Positions 1 through 12,740 of a stretch of 64,000 bases of DNA are shown here, in pieces. The DNA is from Strongylocentrotus purpuratus (lineage: Eukaryota > Echinodermata > Echinoidea > Camarodonta > Strongylocentrotidae). Where the stretch lies: positions 15,430,809 through 15,494,808 of the forward strand of contig NW_022145612.1 in NCBI RefSeq assembly GCF_000002235.5, written 5' to 3'. Within the stretch, counting starts at the first letter, position 1, and the number at the start of each line of letters is the position of its first letter. The translations under genes and the position numbers were made by a program. The notes under the pieces were generated by a model. It saw nothing but the letters and a program-made list of their open reading frames with translations, searched no databases and was not told the DNA's origin.

Positions 1-732
1 TATCCTACATAAAGACCTAAATGCAAAGAAGTAAACAATGTCTGGCATAAATGAACAATATTACTTAAAGGAAAAAAAAGTACAATTAAATTTTCTTCAA
101 TTCACTGGTCCAGCTAGAGACGAAGATGTTACCAATCGTTAGATTTAAAGCACTAGTTTAACGGCTGACGTAAATGTGGTAAAACAATGGAGATGTCGGT
201 TGATAAGATAGTGATCATGAATTGATTAAAGACTTGATTAATGATTTTATCATGATATCTCACATAATAGAAGAGCGACGTGCAAAAAAAATTGTATTTA
301 CATTTCAATTTTCTTGATCAGTCCAATCTAATGGTGCAACTATTATATGGGCATCAACACGACGAAAGTGCGTCCATCAGTCATTTCATCATTACTTAAT
401 CATTTCGATAACCGATGAATGTGTTTGATTTATCACTTCATACAGATTCATGTACATTATTAATGGAGTATCTGGTTAGTAGTCATCTTCGTGAAAATAC
501 AACATGAGGATAAAACACGTGCCCACAATACGTGTTGATCCAATTCCGCGCGGTCATTGAAACATGTCAAACCATGGACCATTTTCAAACCCAGGCACCG
601 AACTACACGTACTCTCGGCTTATTAAAACAATTTAAACGAAAATGTTATTAATTTTTGTTGACCGCCACACCAAAAGGTCTTGTATGTGGTATCAGTGTC
701 TTATGGATAATTACGAGAGGTGATGATTAAAG
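1..732. other. Noncoding AT-rich DNA
   Basis: No frame, repeat or RNA gene that I can support. Confidence 0.5.
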
Positions 733-1070
733 ATGTTGAGAACTGTGATGGTAGTATTCCTGGTGGGTGTTGATGGCGGCGGCGGTGGTGGCGGTAGTGA
801 TGGTGTTGGTGATGGTGGGGTGGTGGTGGTGGTGGTGCATGGTGGTGGTGGTGGTGGTGGTGATGGTGGTGGGGGTGGTGCTGATGATTATGATTATTAT
901 GATGATGGTGGTCATTGGGTGGGGGTTATGATGGTGGTGGTGATGGTGCTGGTAGTGGTGATGGTGATGGTGATGATGATGGTGGTGGTGGTGGTAGCGC
1001 CGGTGATTATTGGTGATGGTGGTGGTGATGCTAGTAGTGATAATGATTATTGTGGTGGTCAGAACATGAC
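733..1070. repeat. GGT/GAT minisatellite, copy 1
   Basis: The block is an imperfect array of GGT and GAT triplets (GGTGGTGAT...) with inserts such as gattattatgatgatgg. It gives open frames in both directions (Gly/Val-rich on +, poly-His/Thr/Ile on -) that are translations of the repeat and not genes. Confidence 0.9.
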
Positions 1071-1446
1071 CATAGGTATATCTGTATATTTGAAAACGTG
1101 CAAAATAATGACTACATAACTGCATAATACAACACCTATGGACCTTTTTAAGTTGTCTTTTGTACTTTGTATTTTGTATTTTGTATTTTATCACTTTATC
1201 GAATCTTGTTAATATGTGGTTCTCATGATTTGTTTTTATAAAATATACAAAGAAAGAAAGAAAAAAGTTGTGGGTCTTCACCAGTAATGACGCACACTTT
1301 AATGTTTTTATCTACATTTTTTCTTTAGGTAACAATACTTAACATTGTTCTCTCGTGAATTAAATAACAGGTCATTTGCAATGAGAGGTGTTGGATGGAA
1401 TATTTTGTTTATTCTCTCATCATTTATAAGTACAAATATTTTTGAG

Positions 1447-1577
1447 GCGTGGTCCACGAGCTAAATATATATTTTAATTCTCAATGATCAATGACGTATA
1501 TAACAACTTGTAAGGCTTCAACGACCTCCATTAGACACACTTCTTAATTCTTACTCGTTCACAATGATTGACACAGT
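1447..1577 (+). repeat. Segmental duplicate B, copy 1
   Basis: Shares with 1993-2138 the run ctcaatgatc...caatgacgtatat...aacaacttgtaaggcttc, cgacctccatta and ctcgttcacaatgattgaca, at high identity with small indels. Confidence 0.85.
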
Positions 1578-1881
1578 GATGGTGTTGGTGATGGTGGGGT
1601 GGTGGGGTGGTGGTGTGGTGGTGTGGTGGTGGTGCATGGTGGTGGTGGTGGTGGTGATGGTGGTAGGGGTGGTGCTGATGATTATGATTATTATGATGAT
1701 GGTGGTCATTGGGTGGGGGTTATGATGGTGGTGGTGATGGTGCTGGTAGTGGTGATGGTGATGATGCTGGTGGTGGTGCTGGTGGTGGCGGTGGTGGTGG
1801 TGGCGCCGGTGATGATTGGTGATGGTGGTGGTGATGCTAGTGGTGATAATGATTATAGTGGTGGTCAGAACATGAACGTAC
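1578..1881. repeat. GGT/GAT minisatellite, copy 2
   Basis: Copy 2 repeats the order of variants seen in copy 1, including the internal gattatgattattatgatg block, the gtcattgggtggggg block and the closing gtggtcagaacatga. It is therefore a duplicated block and not an independent expansion. It breaks a second duplicated sequence (1447-1577 and 1993-2138) directly after gattgacacagt. Confidence 0.88.
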
Positions 1882-1939
1882 TCTCTTAATTTCAAGGACT
1901 TATTTTAAAGTCCAAAGAATTTATTCTAAAGCCAAGGGG

Positions 1940-1975
1940 GACTTGGATCAGTGACAAGTGTCACTGATCCAAGTC
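1940..1975. repeat. Perfect hairpin, two 17-bp arms and a 2-base loop
   Basis: GACTTGGATCAGTGACA is followed by AG and then its exact reverse complement. It sits between the second minisatellite and duplicate B copy 2, and could be the remains of an inverted-repeat element or a recombination scar. Confidence 0.9.
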
Positions 1976-1992
1976 AGAAGCCTTGATCAACG

Positions 1993-2138
1993 TGCTAAAT
2001 ATATAGGCCTATTTTAATACTCAATGATCCTTATCAATGACGTATATGTTAACAACTTGTAAGGCTTCAGCGACCTCCATTAAACATAATGCTTACTTTC
2101 CATTGTTTCTAACCTCGTTCACAATGATTGACACAGTT
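1993..2138 (+). repeat. Segmental duplicate B, copy 2
   Basis: Second copy of the sequence at 1447-1577. It continues without interruption into gttttcattgtaattg where copy 1 runs into the GGT/GAT minisatellite. Confidence 0.85.
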
Positions 2139-2532
2139 TTCATTGTAATTGACTTTTACTCCTTTTTATTGTTTACTCAGTCTATCCATTGTCAAAAGAA
2201 ATAATAAATTATATTCATTTTTATAAACATTTGTGATTCTCTAATGACAGGTTCATGATGTCTTTTGTGTTGTTTTTGCTCCAGCTTTAACTTTGTTTTA
2301 AATTGAATACATATTTAACTTACAATTGCTTTCTCGTCGTGTGAGGAAGATCTCATGGCTACGTAGAAAATAAAAAAAATAAATTAAAAAATATAATTAT
2401 TGCTTCTGTGATCAAAATGGGGAAAAAGGTACCCTATAAAAACCTCAAAAAAAGCAGCGATTCTCAAAAGAAAAAAAGCCTCATCTTAGAATAGATAAAA
2501 GCATAACAAATATATAAATAAAGCTTATTACT
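2139..2532. other. Noncoding AT-rich DNA
   Basis: Nothing seen apart from A-rich stretches near 2370-2480. Confidence 0.5.
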
Positions 2533-2580
2533 GGTCAGACGTTCATTTCCCCTTTCCCTCCAAAATTGGTTCAAGGTGAC

Positions 2581-2616
<36 letters not shown>

Positions 2617-3663
2617 AGGAAAGCTTCCCCTCTGCCTCATCAGTTATTCGTACGTGTCTGACCAGATCGGCGCGTTGACCTGACCAGCTACGCAGTACTC
2701 AGGCGAGCACTGACCGAACAATACAACAGTGGTCAGCTGCTAGTTTTACACAGCACTCAAGCCAGTGCACTGACCTGGTCAGTTGTCTTGAGTAGATGAT
2801 GAAGAGGATGGTGAAGAAAAGGAGGATGGTGACCTGCTTCCAGTAGCTCCTGCGGGAGATGGCTGACCATCATCATCAACGAGATTGTGTCCGAGTCTTC
2901 GCAATCATTTTTAATGAACTAACTATATGGATTGTATATACTACTAGATTCTCCGTCTATGGTTTACTATGGTTATTACCATTTCTGTTCGTTTTATAAT
3001 CATCCCTTATAGATATGGAGATATATTTAAAAAAAAAATAGTCTGGCTTCTTCAAATTGTATCTATATCGTGATAATTTGTTATGACTGATGGTATTAAT
3101 TAAAATTCTCCTTCAGGTAATTAAAACATTAAAGAAACACATCTAACTTATGGAGATGTGTATGATAAAGGGGAAAAATCTCGTGAACATTTAGTTAGGA
3201 TGGTATAGCAAAAGATGAATATTGGTTACTGATTTTCCATTGAGTCATATCAACAAACATACAACTTTCTTCTTCCAATTTTCAAATATGTCCATATTAG
3301 GAACAAGACGAATGAGACCAAACCAGTACAAAATTATGAACGATTCCTCTCTCAATCTTCATATCATAACAAAAACAATCTGTGTTTGGTTCAGACTTCT
3401 CGCTCGTTAAATCGACGCATTGTGATAACTCGGTGATCTAGTTTGTGCTCCATTTTCCCTCCCATCCGCCGGTCAAAATTCCTTTCTCCAGCGCCTTTGG
3501 TCATCGTAATGGTCAATATCCTGTGCCTTGTCTCATAACACAATTATGCATACGTACTGGTCAGTCAGAGGCCGGATGAATTGCATGGCGATCTAGATCT
3601 ACTTTAGCTGAGCTCTTTCTTATTAAAATTCATCGCGGTCACGTTCGCGCTTTCTTGAGGTCA
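2533..3663. promoter_or_regulatory. Cluster of 17 GGTCA/TGACC half-sites, candidate enhancer
   Basis: Exact GGTCA or TGACC occurs with left ends at 2533, 2577, 2659, 2676, 2681, 2711, 2731, 2771, 2777, 2830, 2864, 3471, 3499, 3511, 3559, 3637 and 3659. Base composition alone predicts about one or two in this length. GGTCA is the core half-site of nuclear hormone receptors. Several are paired: TGACCTGACC, and TGACCTGGTCA at 2771-2781. Function is inference; no transcript is placed nearby. Confidence 0.35.
2583..2614. repeat. (GA)n microsatellite
   Basis: Uninterrupted GA dinucleotides inside the GGTCA-rich region. Confidence 0.95.
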
Positions 3664-3710
3664 ATGTCATCATCAGCCAGGCGGTACTAACGGCACGGTT
3701 TCCTCAGCGT

Positions 3711-3833
3711 GTCTGTCTGCAGAATAAATGGCTAGACGGACAATTTGTCTGGCTATATTTAGAAAGCAGACCGTTCGTATTCTTGCCTTATATATACCTG
3801 TCCAGTACATACCCAGACGGTATATTTAGTCTG
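3711..3833. promoter_or_regulatory. Cluster of six GTCTG/CAGAC boxes, SMAD-like
   Basis: GTCTG or CAGAC starts at 3711, 3715, 3747, 3767, 3814 and 3829, six in 123 bases. GTCT/AGAC is the SMAD-binding core. The motif is short and the regulatory reading is weak. Confidence 0.2.
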
Positions 3834-4715
3834 GACAACATCTAACAGTAATGCCGTCGTTACTTCTTTCAAATTCTCTACAAGATCTGTTATTTCCAAC
3901 CCTTATCTTTTCAACACAGATTGCATTTTAGAACAATTCAGTAGATCGTCTCTCTCCCAGCTGTCTGTGTCTAGATAATGTCTTATTAGGCTTGTCTCAA
4001 TATACCTTGTGAAAAGAGACATGTAAAGTCTCAGATGCGATGTCTATGAGATGCAGTTCACATAATGGTTTTTCGGTTGTTAATTGGAAATAATCAAATA
4101 ACTTGGTATGGGCAAGCCAAATATATAATCTGAACAAAATGGACATCGAAGCATCGTTTATATAAACAATAAAGGGAACAAGTTGATAATACAGACAGAT
4201 ATACAGGTAAACAAAAGTAGTGATTTTGTTTGTTCTTCCCAGTATGCCTACAACAATACCCTAGATTTGCCACCACTATCTTTTTGCAGCAACCTAGGGG
4301 TAAAATGATATGGAATTCACATTTCTGTGCATGTTTTTTCAAAATGAGCGCCCTATATAATCTGTATTGATTTCTAATGGGATAAAGAAACAAAACAAAG
4401 AAACAACAACAATAACATAGTAGGTTGTTTAACTCTGTATATACATGAAGTTGTTATTTTTTCAAGCCTGCATAGAGGGCAGGCCTTCATCAAAAAAATA
4501 AAATAAAGAATTAACATTCCATGGATGAAGATCACGGACATTCGTTAAGAGGGCAACTCGAAACGTCATGGTGGTGACGTAATCACGTCTGTGACGTCTG
4601 TAGTAAACATGGAACATCCATTATCGTTCTAATGGCTTGAAATGAAACATTGATGAGGAGGGCTCGAATCAGGGGGTCTGTCATCGTTCTTTCCAGTCCC
4701 ATCATCTCAATTAAC

Positions 4716-4748
4716 GCTATATATATATATATATATATTTATATATAA
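4716..4748. repeat. (AT)n microsatellite
   Basis: TA/AT dinucleotide run with one interruption (ttta). Confidence 0.9.
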
Positions 4749-5303
4749 TACCTGATATCTGATTACACATAACTCCTGTTTACCTTTCCCATGATATATA
4801 AAACAAAACACACACAAAAGCAAAAAACAACAATTGTAAATCTTACTTTTTTTAAATATAAAAAAAATAAACAAAAACAAATAAACAAACAAAAACTAAC
4901 AAAAACACGAAACAATGCGGAAAAAACAAAACAAAACAACAACAAAACATTGTACGCAGATTCTAATATTTAAATGGAGAACGAAAAACATTTCTTTTTC
5001 TCTCAGAACACTAATTACTAGATTATCACTGCGTATTTCGCGCTCCTTGTCCATTTTTATAAGTTTATTCAAGCATGTTAAACGTAATTCATAACATGAA
5101 TACAAATTTCACATGAAAGCCACCGAATTTTATGCATTTTAGAAAGCATTATGTGAGTCCATTCTATCAAATTATATGTTCATATTTCAGAATTTTGAAA
5201 ACAGGATCATAATGCATTTTCAGGATGATAACAATGCATTTACAGACGATCGTAGCCTTGACCCATATCGATAATTTGGCGGCAAGTTCTGTTAGTGCAA
5301 CTA

Positions 5304-5323
5304 CCCCCCCCCCCCCCCCCCCC
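5304..5323. repeat. Poly-C run, 20 bases
   Basis: Twenty consecutive C; the length may be unreliable in an assembly. Confidence 0.9.
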
Positions 5324-5538
5324 GCGTTTCGCCCTTGACCATGCGCATAGAGCTAGTGATGCTATTGATGCAGACTAAAGGCTTGATATGCACGAGTACT
5401 TTAACAGACTTAGATAATTTCTGTTTTTTTTTAATCTTCGCTTTTATTGGGTATGATAATATTTTCTTCTCGATCATGCATAGAATTATTGTTAACACGG
5501 CTTATTATGCACCGTGAGCACAGTATGGGAATAGTTAT

Positions 5539-5547
5539 CGAGAGAGA

Positions 5548-5593
<46 letters not shown>

Positions 5594-5637
5594 AATAGAA
5601 AGAGAGTCAGAGAGAGAGCTTGAGAGAGCTTGAAGCA
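5539..5637. repeat. (GA)n microsatellite, interrupted
   Basis: GA repeats with cgag, aaat and gtcag interruptions, ending in a duplicated gagagctt. Confidence 0.93.
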
Positions 5638-8600
5638 TCCTACAGGTTTTTTATTATCTACTCGTCATCAGGTAACAATATTCCAAAACAGTTGCACCCA
5701 TGTTAATCGACAGGTGCCTTCACATTAAAAAAAATCATAGCATTGTTAGAAAATCATTCCTCCTTATGTAAAATATTTTAGAGAGCTACACAAAATATTG
5801 CAATCCCACATATTCAATCTGGGAAATTTCTAAAATGTAAAGGATGTTTAAGTTGCCATCAATTAAAAAGGGACCCTGAACAAGCGAAAGTCAATTCAAT
5901 CAAATCATTCTGTAACAATGGCTTAGAAACCAAACAACCTGACCTCATCTTCACTTCCTGTCACAAACGCTTTCCGCCGTACCTTTAAAGCTGTCAAAGC
6001 AACCGATTATGCTTCCAGTAAAGCCCCTATCACGTGAATAAATATTCTCGTAACCTCAATGTGTTTCCTACGATACCGGGTGTAGAATTGTTTCCATTTT
6101 ACAAGTTTAATTGTAACCCGATCCTTGACGAACCTTCAAGTATACATCATGATCCACTTGTGAATGATCTATGGGGTTATGACTGAGTCATCAAGGTTAT
6201 AGGAATGTCATATCGGAAACAAGCTGACAGATTTGGAAAGAGTAACATGAGATTACTGGTACTATAAACTTAATGTTCATATGCCGGATTAGAAAACAGT
6301 AATACTGTAAACGTAATGCTAATAAAAAAATTATACCGAAGTTATATAGAATACGGTGATTTCGCTTCATATGTCTACGACCTATTTATTGTTCTGCCTC
6401 ATTATTAGATTGTTTATTTGTTTACAATAGAATTTCAGATCATTTACGTCGTAAAGACGTTCAATAAGTTAACCTCAGACGATTTCTACAGCCTTGTCCA
6501 TCAATTTTTGACATATTATGCGAACACTACAATGACACGTTGCGTATTTTGAACATGATGTTCATATTATAGGCAATACAAGATGGTATAGAAGCATTGC
6601 ATCGGTCTCCTTGAGATTCTTTGCAACTGTGTTCTTTAATCCTCGTCCTAAATTATTATGAAATACTCAGCCCTTGATTTAAGGTTGTGCGCACACACAC
6701 TCATCAGGCGATTTGATACTCTACTTACCACTCAAAGAACCACATCTTAGATAGTCACTTGTCCATGCACGCGCATTGTGACGTACACAAGGATCAGTGT
6801 GTAATACGTTAATATCAGGAGTAGATTAACAGTTACGTGGCGGTATAACAAAGCTCTTATACGTAACCACCGTCTGGGAACTCATCTCTTACGTCTATTG
6901 TGTAACCCAAAAGTTCCCGTTTTCTTTCTGACTCGCTTTTGATTAATTTTCCACTTTATGCATGTATGGTGAAATCGATATTTAAACTAATGACTTTGTT
7001 CGTTAATAATTATCTACACATGTTGTATTTTGAAGAGACGAAATCGGCTCCAGTAACTACTCGGCTTTGTTGAAAGGCCGACGAGGCTTATCAGATGCAA
7101 GTGTTTTCTAGCTCGTTAATGCTGATTAAGTGTCAAGAATCAACAGCCATCTTAGAGAAGTAGAAAGGCAATACAATGATTAAGTAAACTAATCTTGGCA
7201 GTGCATAATATCCCCCTAAGATCACGCTTATCAGCACGAGTGTTGTTTTTCAAAGGGGTCCACTCATATTACAATCAAAATGATCAATACAATCATAGAA
7301 ATGAAATATACAAAGTTAACTATATATAAAATCAATGAACACACTAAATTATCATATCAAAATGGAATACACGTAGGAATATTATAAATACACAAATAAC
7401 CTTTGAATTTGGTAGAATAATCTCAACCTAATGAATCTGGTTTTAAGTTTTCCACTTTCCATTACACCTGTTGTTCGGAAGGTATGTGAAAGGAACACGA
7501 GGGCAGGAGAGTGAGAGTATGCACATAGACATTTTAATGATTAAAAAGCGCCAGCGGTCAAGAATACCCGTATTGGATGAAAATAGAGTTTTTTCTCAGT
7601 ATTATTACATTGAAAATATTATGGAAGCAAAGAACGCAATCATGAAAAATAATCCGGAGGGTACTAAAGATGTATCTTGATTTACACGTTTCTAGACACG
7701 AATATAGATGTTTATATTTGTATATCATTGTGTAAGCAATTATGAAATGATGAACTGAGATGACGCGATCGACTCGCCCTCCCCCTCTCTCTTTCTTTGT
7801 ATAATTATGTCCATATAAATGAACCGTTAGTACAATTAGTATCATAATGAATAATTTAAAAAAATCCACTTAACAACCAAGAATTCTGAGGCATGTGGAT
7901 CCTCACGTGTTTTAACAGGTTACCACGGAAAATATCACCCACATGAGGAACATTCTGAAGATGGTTTAAAAAAAGAGGCTAATTTATGCGCCCACCCCCG
8001 TAATCGATGGCCTTTCATGGAAATATTACAAAAAAGACAGCCGCATTCATAACACTAATGGCTCATCAACTATTAAGAAGGTGATATAAGTCGCGGGGGA
8101 TTCGATGATAAACGTTGTCATGGAAACTGCATCCCACGATGTGTAAAGGCTGTGCACAATGAGTGGGCTGAGCTCTAGCACCTTTGATCGAGTAAATGGT
8201 AATGCTTTATCATTATAATAGTAAAAATTGATCGTTAGAGTGATGAAGGGGGCGTCAAGCCACATATCGCCCCTGACTCCCTCGTTGTTTTCTTTATGAT
8301 CTATCATATTCCTCGAGCTATCATTAAAACTGTCAAAATTACCACCAACATCAGCACCATCATCGAGGATTTTTCATCAAATTTGTAGTTTTCAACCCGC
8401 AAAAGCGATGGTCGTTTTCTCCTTTACCCTGAATTTGATCCCTTATCACACCTCCCCCGCAAATTAAGAAATCTATACCAGTTCATCAGAGAAAATGGGG
8501 GTAATTGTCCAAACCCCCTGCATGATGTGGGTCGACTTTTGATGGTGGATGTCATGTCTAAAAATGCATGCGCCCACGATTTGCAGGTTTGATGAATTAA

Positions 8601-11489
8601 TTTCTCTTCAACCTGCTCATCAAAATAGAAGTGAAATTGGTATTGAGCTCTTTTATTCCTGGTATTCAAGTAGCACTTATGTAAGAGAAGCAAGTTATTC
8701 ATCGTGAATAATGGTTATTATCTATTAGTTGATAAATATTCATAACGAATGAGAAGAAATAGTGTTTTCAAATAGTATCGTATACATATATACATGTCGT
8801 ATACCAGAAAACAAAATGTCTTGAGTTTGTGCTTGTTGTCAAATGTCCACGCAAAGTCTTAAGTTAAGGAATCTACAAACAACAAATAAGTAGCATTTTA
8901 ATCAAAAATCCACGGAAAGTCTATAGAGTTTAGAAACTCTACACACACAACAAACAACAAAGAAGTGCCATTTTCATTGAGACGCAAACAAAAAACAACG
9001 AAAATAACTGATATATACGGAGAAGGGGGTGTTCTTGCCTTAGCTTTCAGCAACAGACACCAACTAGCTTGATATACATGTACATAAACCGCCCATGATC
9101 TGTTGTCAAAATTAATGGAGTTCATTGTCTTTTATGGTCCCAGAACGTTATATTACTAAGACTTTAAACTTTACCATCAGACGATAAACTATACAACTGA
9201 AGCTCCACAATTCTTGCACTATTAATAGCAGTTTAAACAAAACGATTGAAATGTAGCATCCAGGGTCGGGTGAAGCAGGCTTTAACTGTTCTAAAAAAAA
9301 AAAATATGATTTTATAATTATTGATTATGATTAATGAGATAAAAATAAGCATATGAAAACAATGGACATGAGTGAGTGTTTATTTGTTTTAATGGATAGA
9401 GATGAAAAATTAGCGATCTAGCAAAATGGTGATAATAGTAATACGCTTCTAATATGATTATTAATAATCATGAAAATTAATGAGAGTGTGGTCTAATTCC
9501 ACGCTCAATAACGAAATGGTTCACGACCATGTGGAAACATTTTCACATGGCAACGCCTTGTTTATCAAGCAAACTATACATCCAATTAGTATGAACATAC
9601 TCTGCATGCCAGTTTATTCATGATAACGAGTCCCTGGTGAGATAGGAGTTCGGGGAACTTTTGAGCTGATTACAGCCCACATTTTGCGGTTGCGAGGGAC
9701 GCTCATGTTAGGACAAAGTCGAAGTCATTATCGAGTTAAGTTCACATTCCTTCATGTTCCGTCGAGGGACAAATGTATTATGTCTGAAGCAAATATTGTT
9801 GATGTAAGGTATAATTTAAATCTTGTAAATTGATTTGTGTCTACGTCGACAGACAAAATAAGCGACGTTTAGTATTTCGATAATTCGAAATAATCAGAAA
9901 TTTATTGATACGGTTTCTTTTTCTCAAGCGAGGTCAAGAGTGCTTGCTCATGAACTTTCGGATGAAATCAGAAAATAATGATGCTTCTGTTATAGACAGC
10001 AAATTGTGCGTATAATGACTCAATAAAGACGCACCCCTCCCAGCCAACCCATCACATTCGCATTATGAAATAATGCTATTCATAATGCTGCTAATTTGAC
10101 AGCATACCAAAATGATGAGGATGTTGTACCTAAAAGAGATCGAGCCATTCCCCTCCTTTGTCCACCCCTTCTCCTGTATCTTGACCTCTGTCTCTGCCTC
10201 CCCTCTCTTTCCTTTTATTATTTTGAGTGGCGTAGGACAGGAGGCAGATGGAGTACTTGCCCCTCCCTCAAAGCCAGTGATGAATAATGGAAGGGGTGTA
10301 CGAGCTAAAGGAGCGAGAGGTAGAAAGGGAGGGGAGAGGGGGTGCCTACCGACTGGCGAGACATTAATATATAATTTTAATTTTATTGGCTTTGTTCCCG
10401 CCATTCGTTAGCTCTCCCTGCAGGAGCTATCCTTGGGCTTGGGCACAGGGTTTTGTCTGGTAACTTTCCACCCATTGTTTATATTGGCTCCCGTCTGGCG
10501 TTTCAGACTCAGGATAGGTTTCACCTATATGAATGCACTATTGGCATGATTGAAGTCCAAGTACCTTGTGAAAATCGTGTCATCATCTTATTATTTAAGT
10601 TTTGCAAGAGATCGTCAAACTTTATTGCCGTTATGCTGAGGTTTAAAAAATCCTAAGAGGGCATAAAATGAGTTTTTAACCAATATTCTACTTCATCGTA
10701 TATTTTAATACAGGTGTAGTTGGTCAATTTATGAATATTTTCGTACATAATATTATCACTATTATGCCGTCAAACATAAAATATTCCACACTGAAAGAAA
10801 AAAACTGTCATTGTGAATACATTCCTGGGAGTGGGTTCAAATACTTATATCACGACATCATTTTTATCATAGTGATCATTGGCTAATTAGGTTTCAATAA
10901 TATTAAACATTGTTGCTTTTAATAGTTTCTTCAACAAAAGCAACGCTTAGATAATTACAAAAATTAGCACTTTAAACCTCTATTAATCTCACGTTGACTG
11001 ATTACGCTTTCCGAACTGATTTCCCTGATCGTCACTGTCATTGTTCCACCCAATATCCGAAAACGACGATGGTGATGAAAGTGATGGTACAAGCACAGAT
11101 AATGATCACGACGACGATGACCAAGATGATGATGATGGTGAGCCACGGACAATCATGTTGATGGCCATAATATACCAACGCAGCGCCAATCACCAGCATG
11201 ACGTCCATAATCTCGTCTCTTGGCCTGGGCATTGTCTTTAAGCTCATCTCTCAAAACACTCCCGCTTCATATGAAACCACTCTCAGCATGAGATAGATCA
11301 GTCAGTTATCGGCCAGAGTAGAATACAAAATGAAGAGGAGTCCTTCTACAAATTGAGATAGGATGATGTAAATTGACTTTGACTTAATATGAACATTGGA
11401 TGATATTGAGAGGTAGATCAAGGAAATGAAAAGCCTCTATGCACTCTTGCAGAGGAGATGAAATTCACTTTTTTAGGAGTTATATCTGG

Positions 11490-11632
11490 GATTACTCCGT
11501 TTTGGAGTTGAATCCATTCCAAAGTACAGTAGAATCCACCACAGTGGTTTGAATGACTTTGTTGAGAGTGGGTTCCACTTTTCAAAATTCCTTTTTAGTG
11601 TGGATTTCCACTCCAAAACGAAGTGTTCCCTA
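11490..11632. repeat. Inverted-repeat element, MITE-like and degenerate
   Basis: The arm attactccgttttggagttg near 11493 pairs with ccactccaaaacgaagtg near 11608, with about 95 bases between. Short terminal repeats of this size without a coding frame fit a decayed MITE. No target duplication was identified. Confidence 0.5.
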
Positions 11633-12021
11633 ACATGATATCTTAACGCGAGGACTAGTACATGTATATAATTATAGCATACAAGACAGTCATAGATTAT
11701 GACGAGGAAACATTCAGATAATATGCTTACCCCATCTTCATGATATTAGAAAATGTTAGGAATGTGCTCATAATGTTGTTGTTCCTGAATATATATTTTT
11801 ATTTTGATGAGATTAGGAACTGGAAACCTGCTTGGAGCTCAAGTCTTAGTTTCGTTCTAAGCAAGTGAGTCATAGACGAACTATTTCTATCGCGTTTCTC
11901 TTTAAAATGTTTTTAGTTACATTTACTCCTAAACTTTTTAAATATTTAACGTCTCTGTTCAAAGTGGTATGCCCGATTAACAAGATAAGACAAATATGGC
12001 CGAGTTCATTACGGAATGATA

Positions 12022-12039
12022 GAGGGAGGGAGAGGGAGA

Positions 12040-12077
<38 letters not shown>

Positions 12078-12090
12078 GAAAGAGAAAAGG
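12022..12090. repeat. (GA)n-rich purine tract
   Basis: gagggaggga followed by pure GA and then gaaagagaaaa. The frame ending in alternating Arg-Glu at 12074 is this repeat. Confidence 0.92.
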
Positions 12091-12607
12091 GTAGAGGGGT
12101 GGTGGTTAACAGATAGAATGTGGCATCTTTAATATTGAAACTAAACTGATATCTTTTGATTGAAAAATTATGGAATATCCCATTATAATTTTTTCTCCCT
12201 TTTTTGTTTGTCCCCTATACTACTTATACCTATTGTAATATCTTTCATATTATGTTTTCTTGTACTAACCACTTTACAACTTTAAATTGTTGCCCGTTGA
12301 TTGGTGTTCATTAGAGGGGAAAGACACAAAACAGGCAATCGCCGTAGTTGTAAATAGGTATGAAATATATTGACTTTCTGACCTTTTGGAAGTCAGAATC
12401 GGCTCGGTCATAAAGTATCTTTCATACCTCAAAGGTCAATTTTATGTCAGATAACAATAACAAATCGTCCTGTGATATTATTGGTAAACGTTGAGAAATA
12501 TAGTATTGATTATCTACTGAATAGACGACTTTAAACGAGTATAAAGTTGAAATCTCTTTCGGGAATAGACTTATAAACCGGTGGCTGAAAGAGATAAAGC
12601 GATGAAA

Positions 12608-12740
12608 AGTAAAGAAAGAGAGAGAGAGAGAGAGGGGTGGGGGTGTAGACAGGCCGAATGAGAGACAGAGACATAGACATGGAAATAAAGACGGAGAGAG
12701 AGGGAGAAAGGGGGAAAAGGGAGAGAGAGAGAGAGAGAAG
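12608..12740. repeat. (GA)n-rich purine tracts
   Basis: Two GA blocks separated by gggtgggggtgtagac and gacatagacatgg. They create Ser/Leu-rich frames on the minus strand that are not genes. Confidence 0.92.

Larger units (their letters stand above)
3834..11489. other. Long intergenic stretch without a supported gene
   Basis: Apart from the microsatellites listed, I see only AT-rich sequence. A weak 65-bp direct repeat lies at about 8838-8975 (tccacg-aaagtct...ctaca-aacaaca...aagtagcattttaatc/aagtgccattttcatt). Open frames of 60-113 codons here have no recognisable domain and no splice context. Confidence 0.45.

Noticed and set aside
727..1281. 184-codon His/Thr/Ile-rich frame on the minus strand, and the Gly/Val-rich plus frame 733-1119
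   Set aside because: Both are translations of the GGT/GAT minisatellite; composition follows the triplet.
1551..1895. Frames in the second minisatellite copy, both strands
   Set aside because: Same low-complexity repeat; the poly-His runs are not a metal-binding protein.
4466..4492. Short inverted repeat AAGCCTGC/GCAGGCCTT
   Set aside because: Arms of 8-9 bp are expected by chance in 64 kb; no flanking duplication or copies seen.
10063..10411. 113-codon minus and 99-codon plus frames overlapping each other
   Set aside because: Overlapping frames open on both strands in a GC-rich patch, with no domain and no splice signals.
12001..12740. GA arrays considered as CRISPR-like or satellite arrays
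   Set aside because: Simple dinucleotide microsatellites without spacers; this is eukaryotic DNA.
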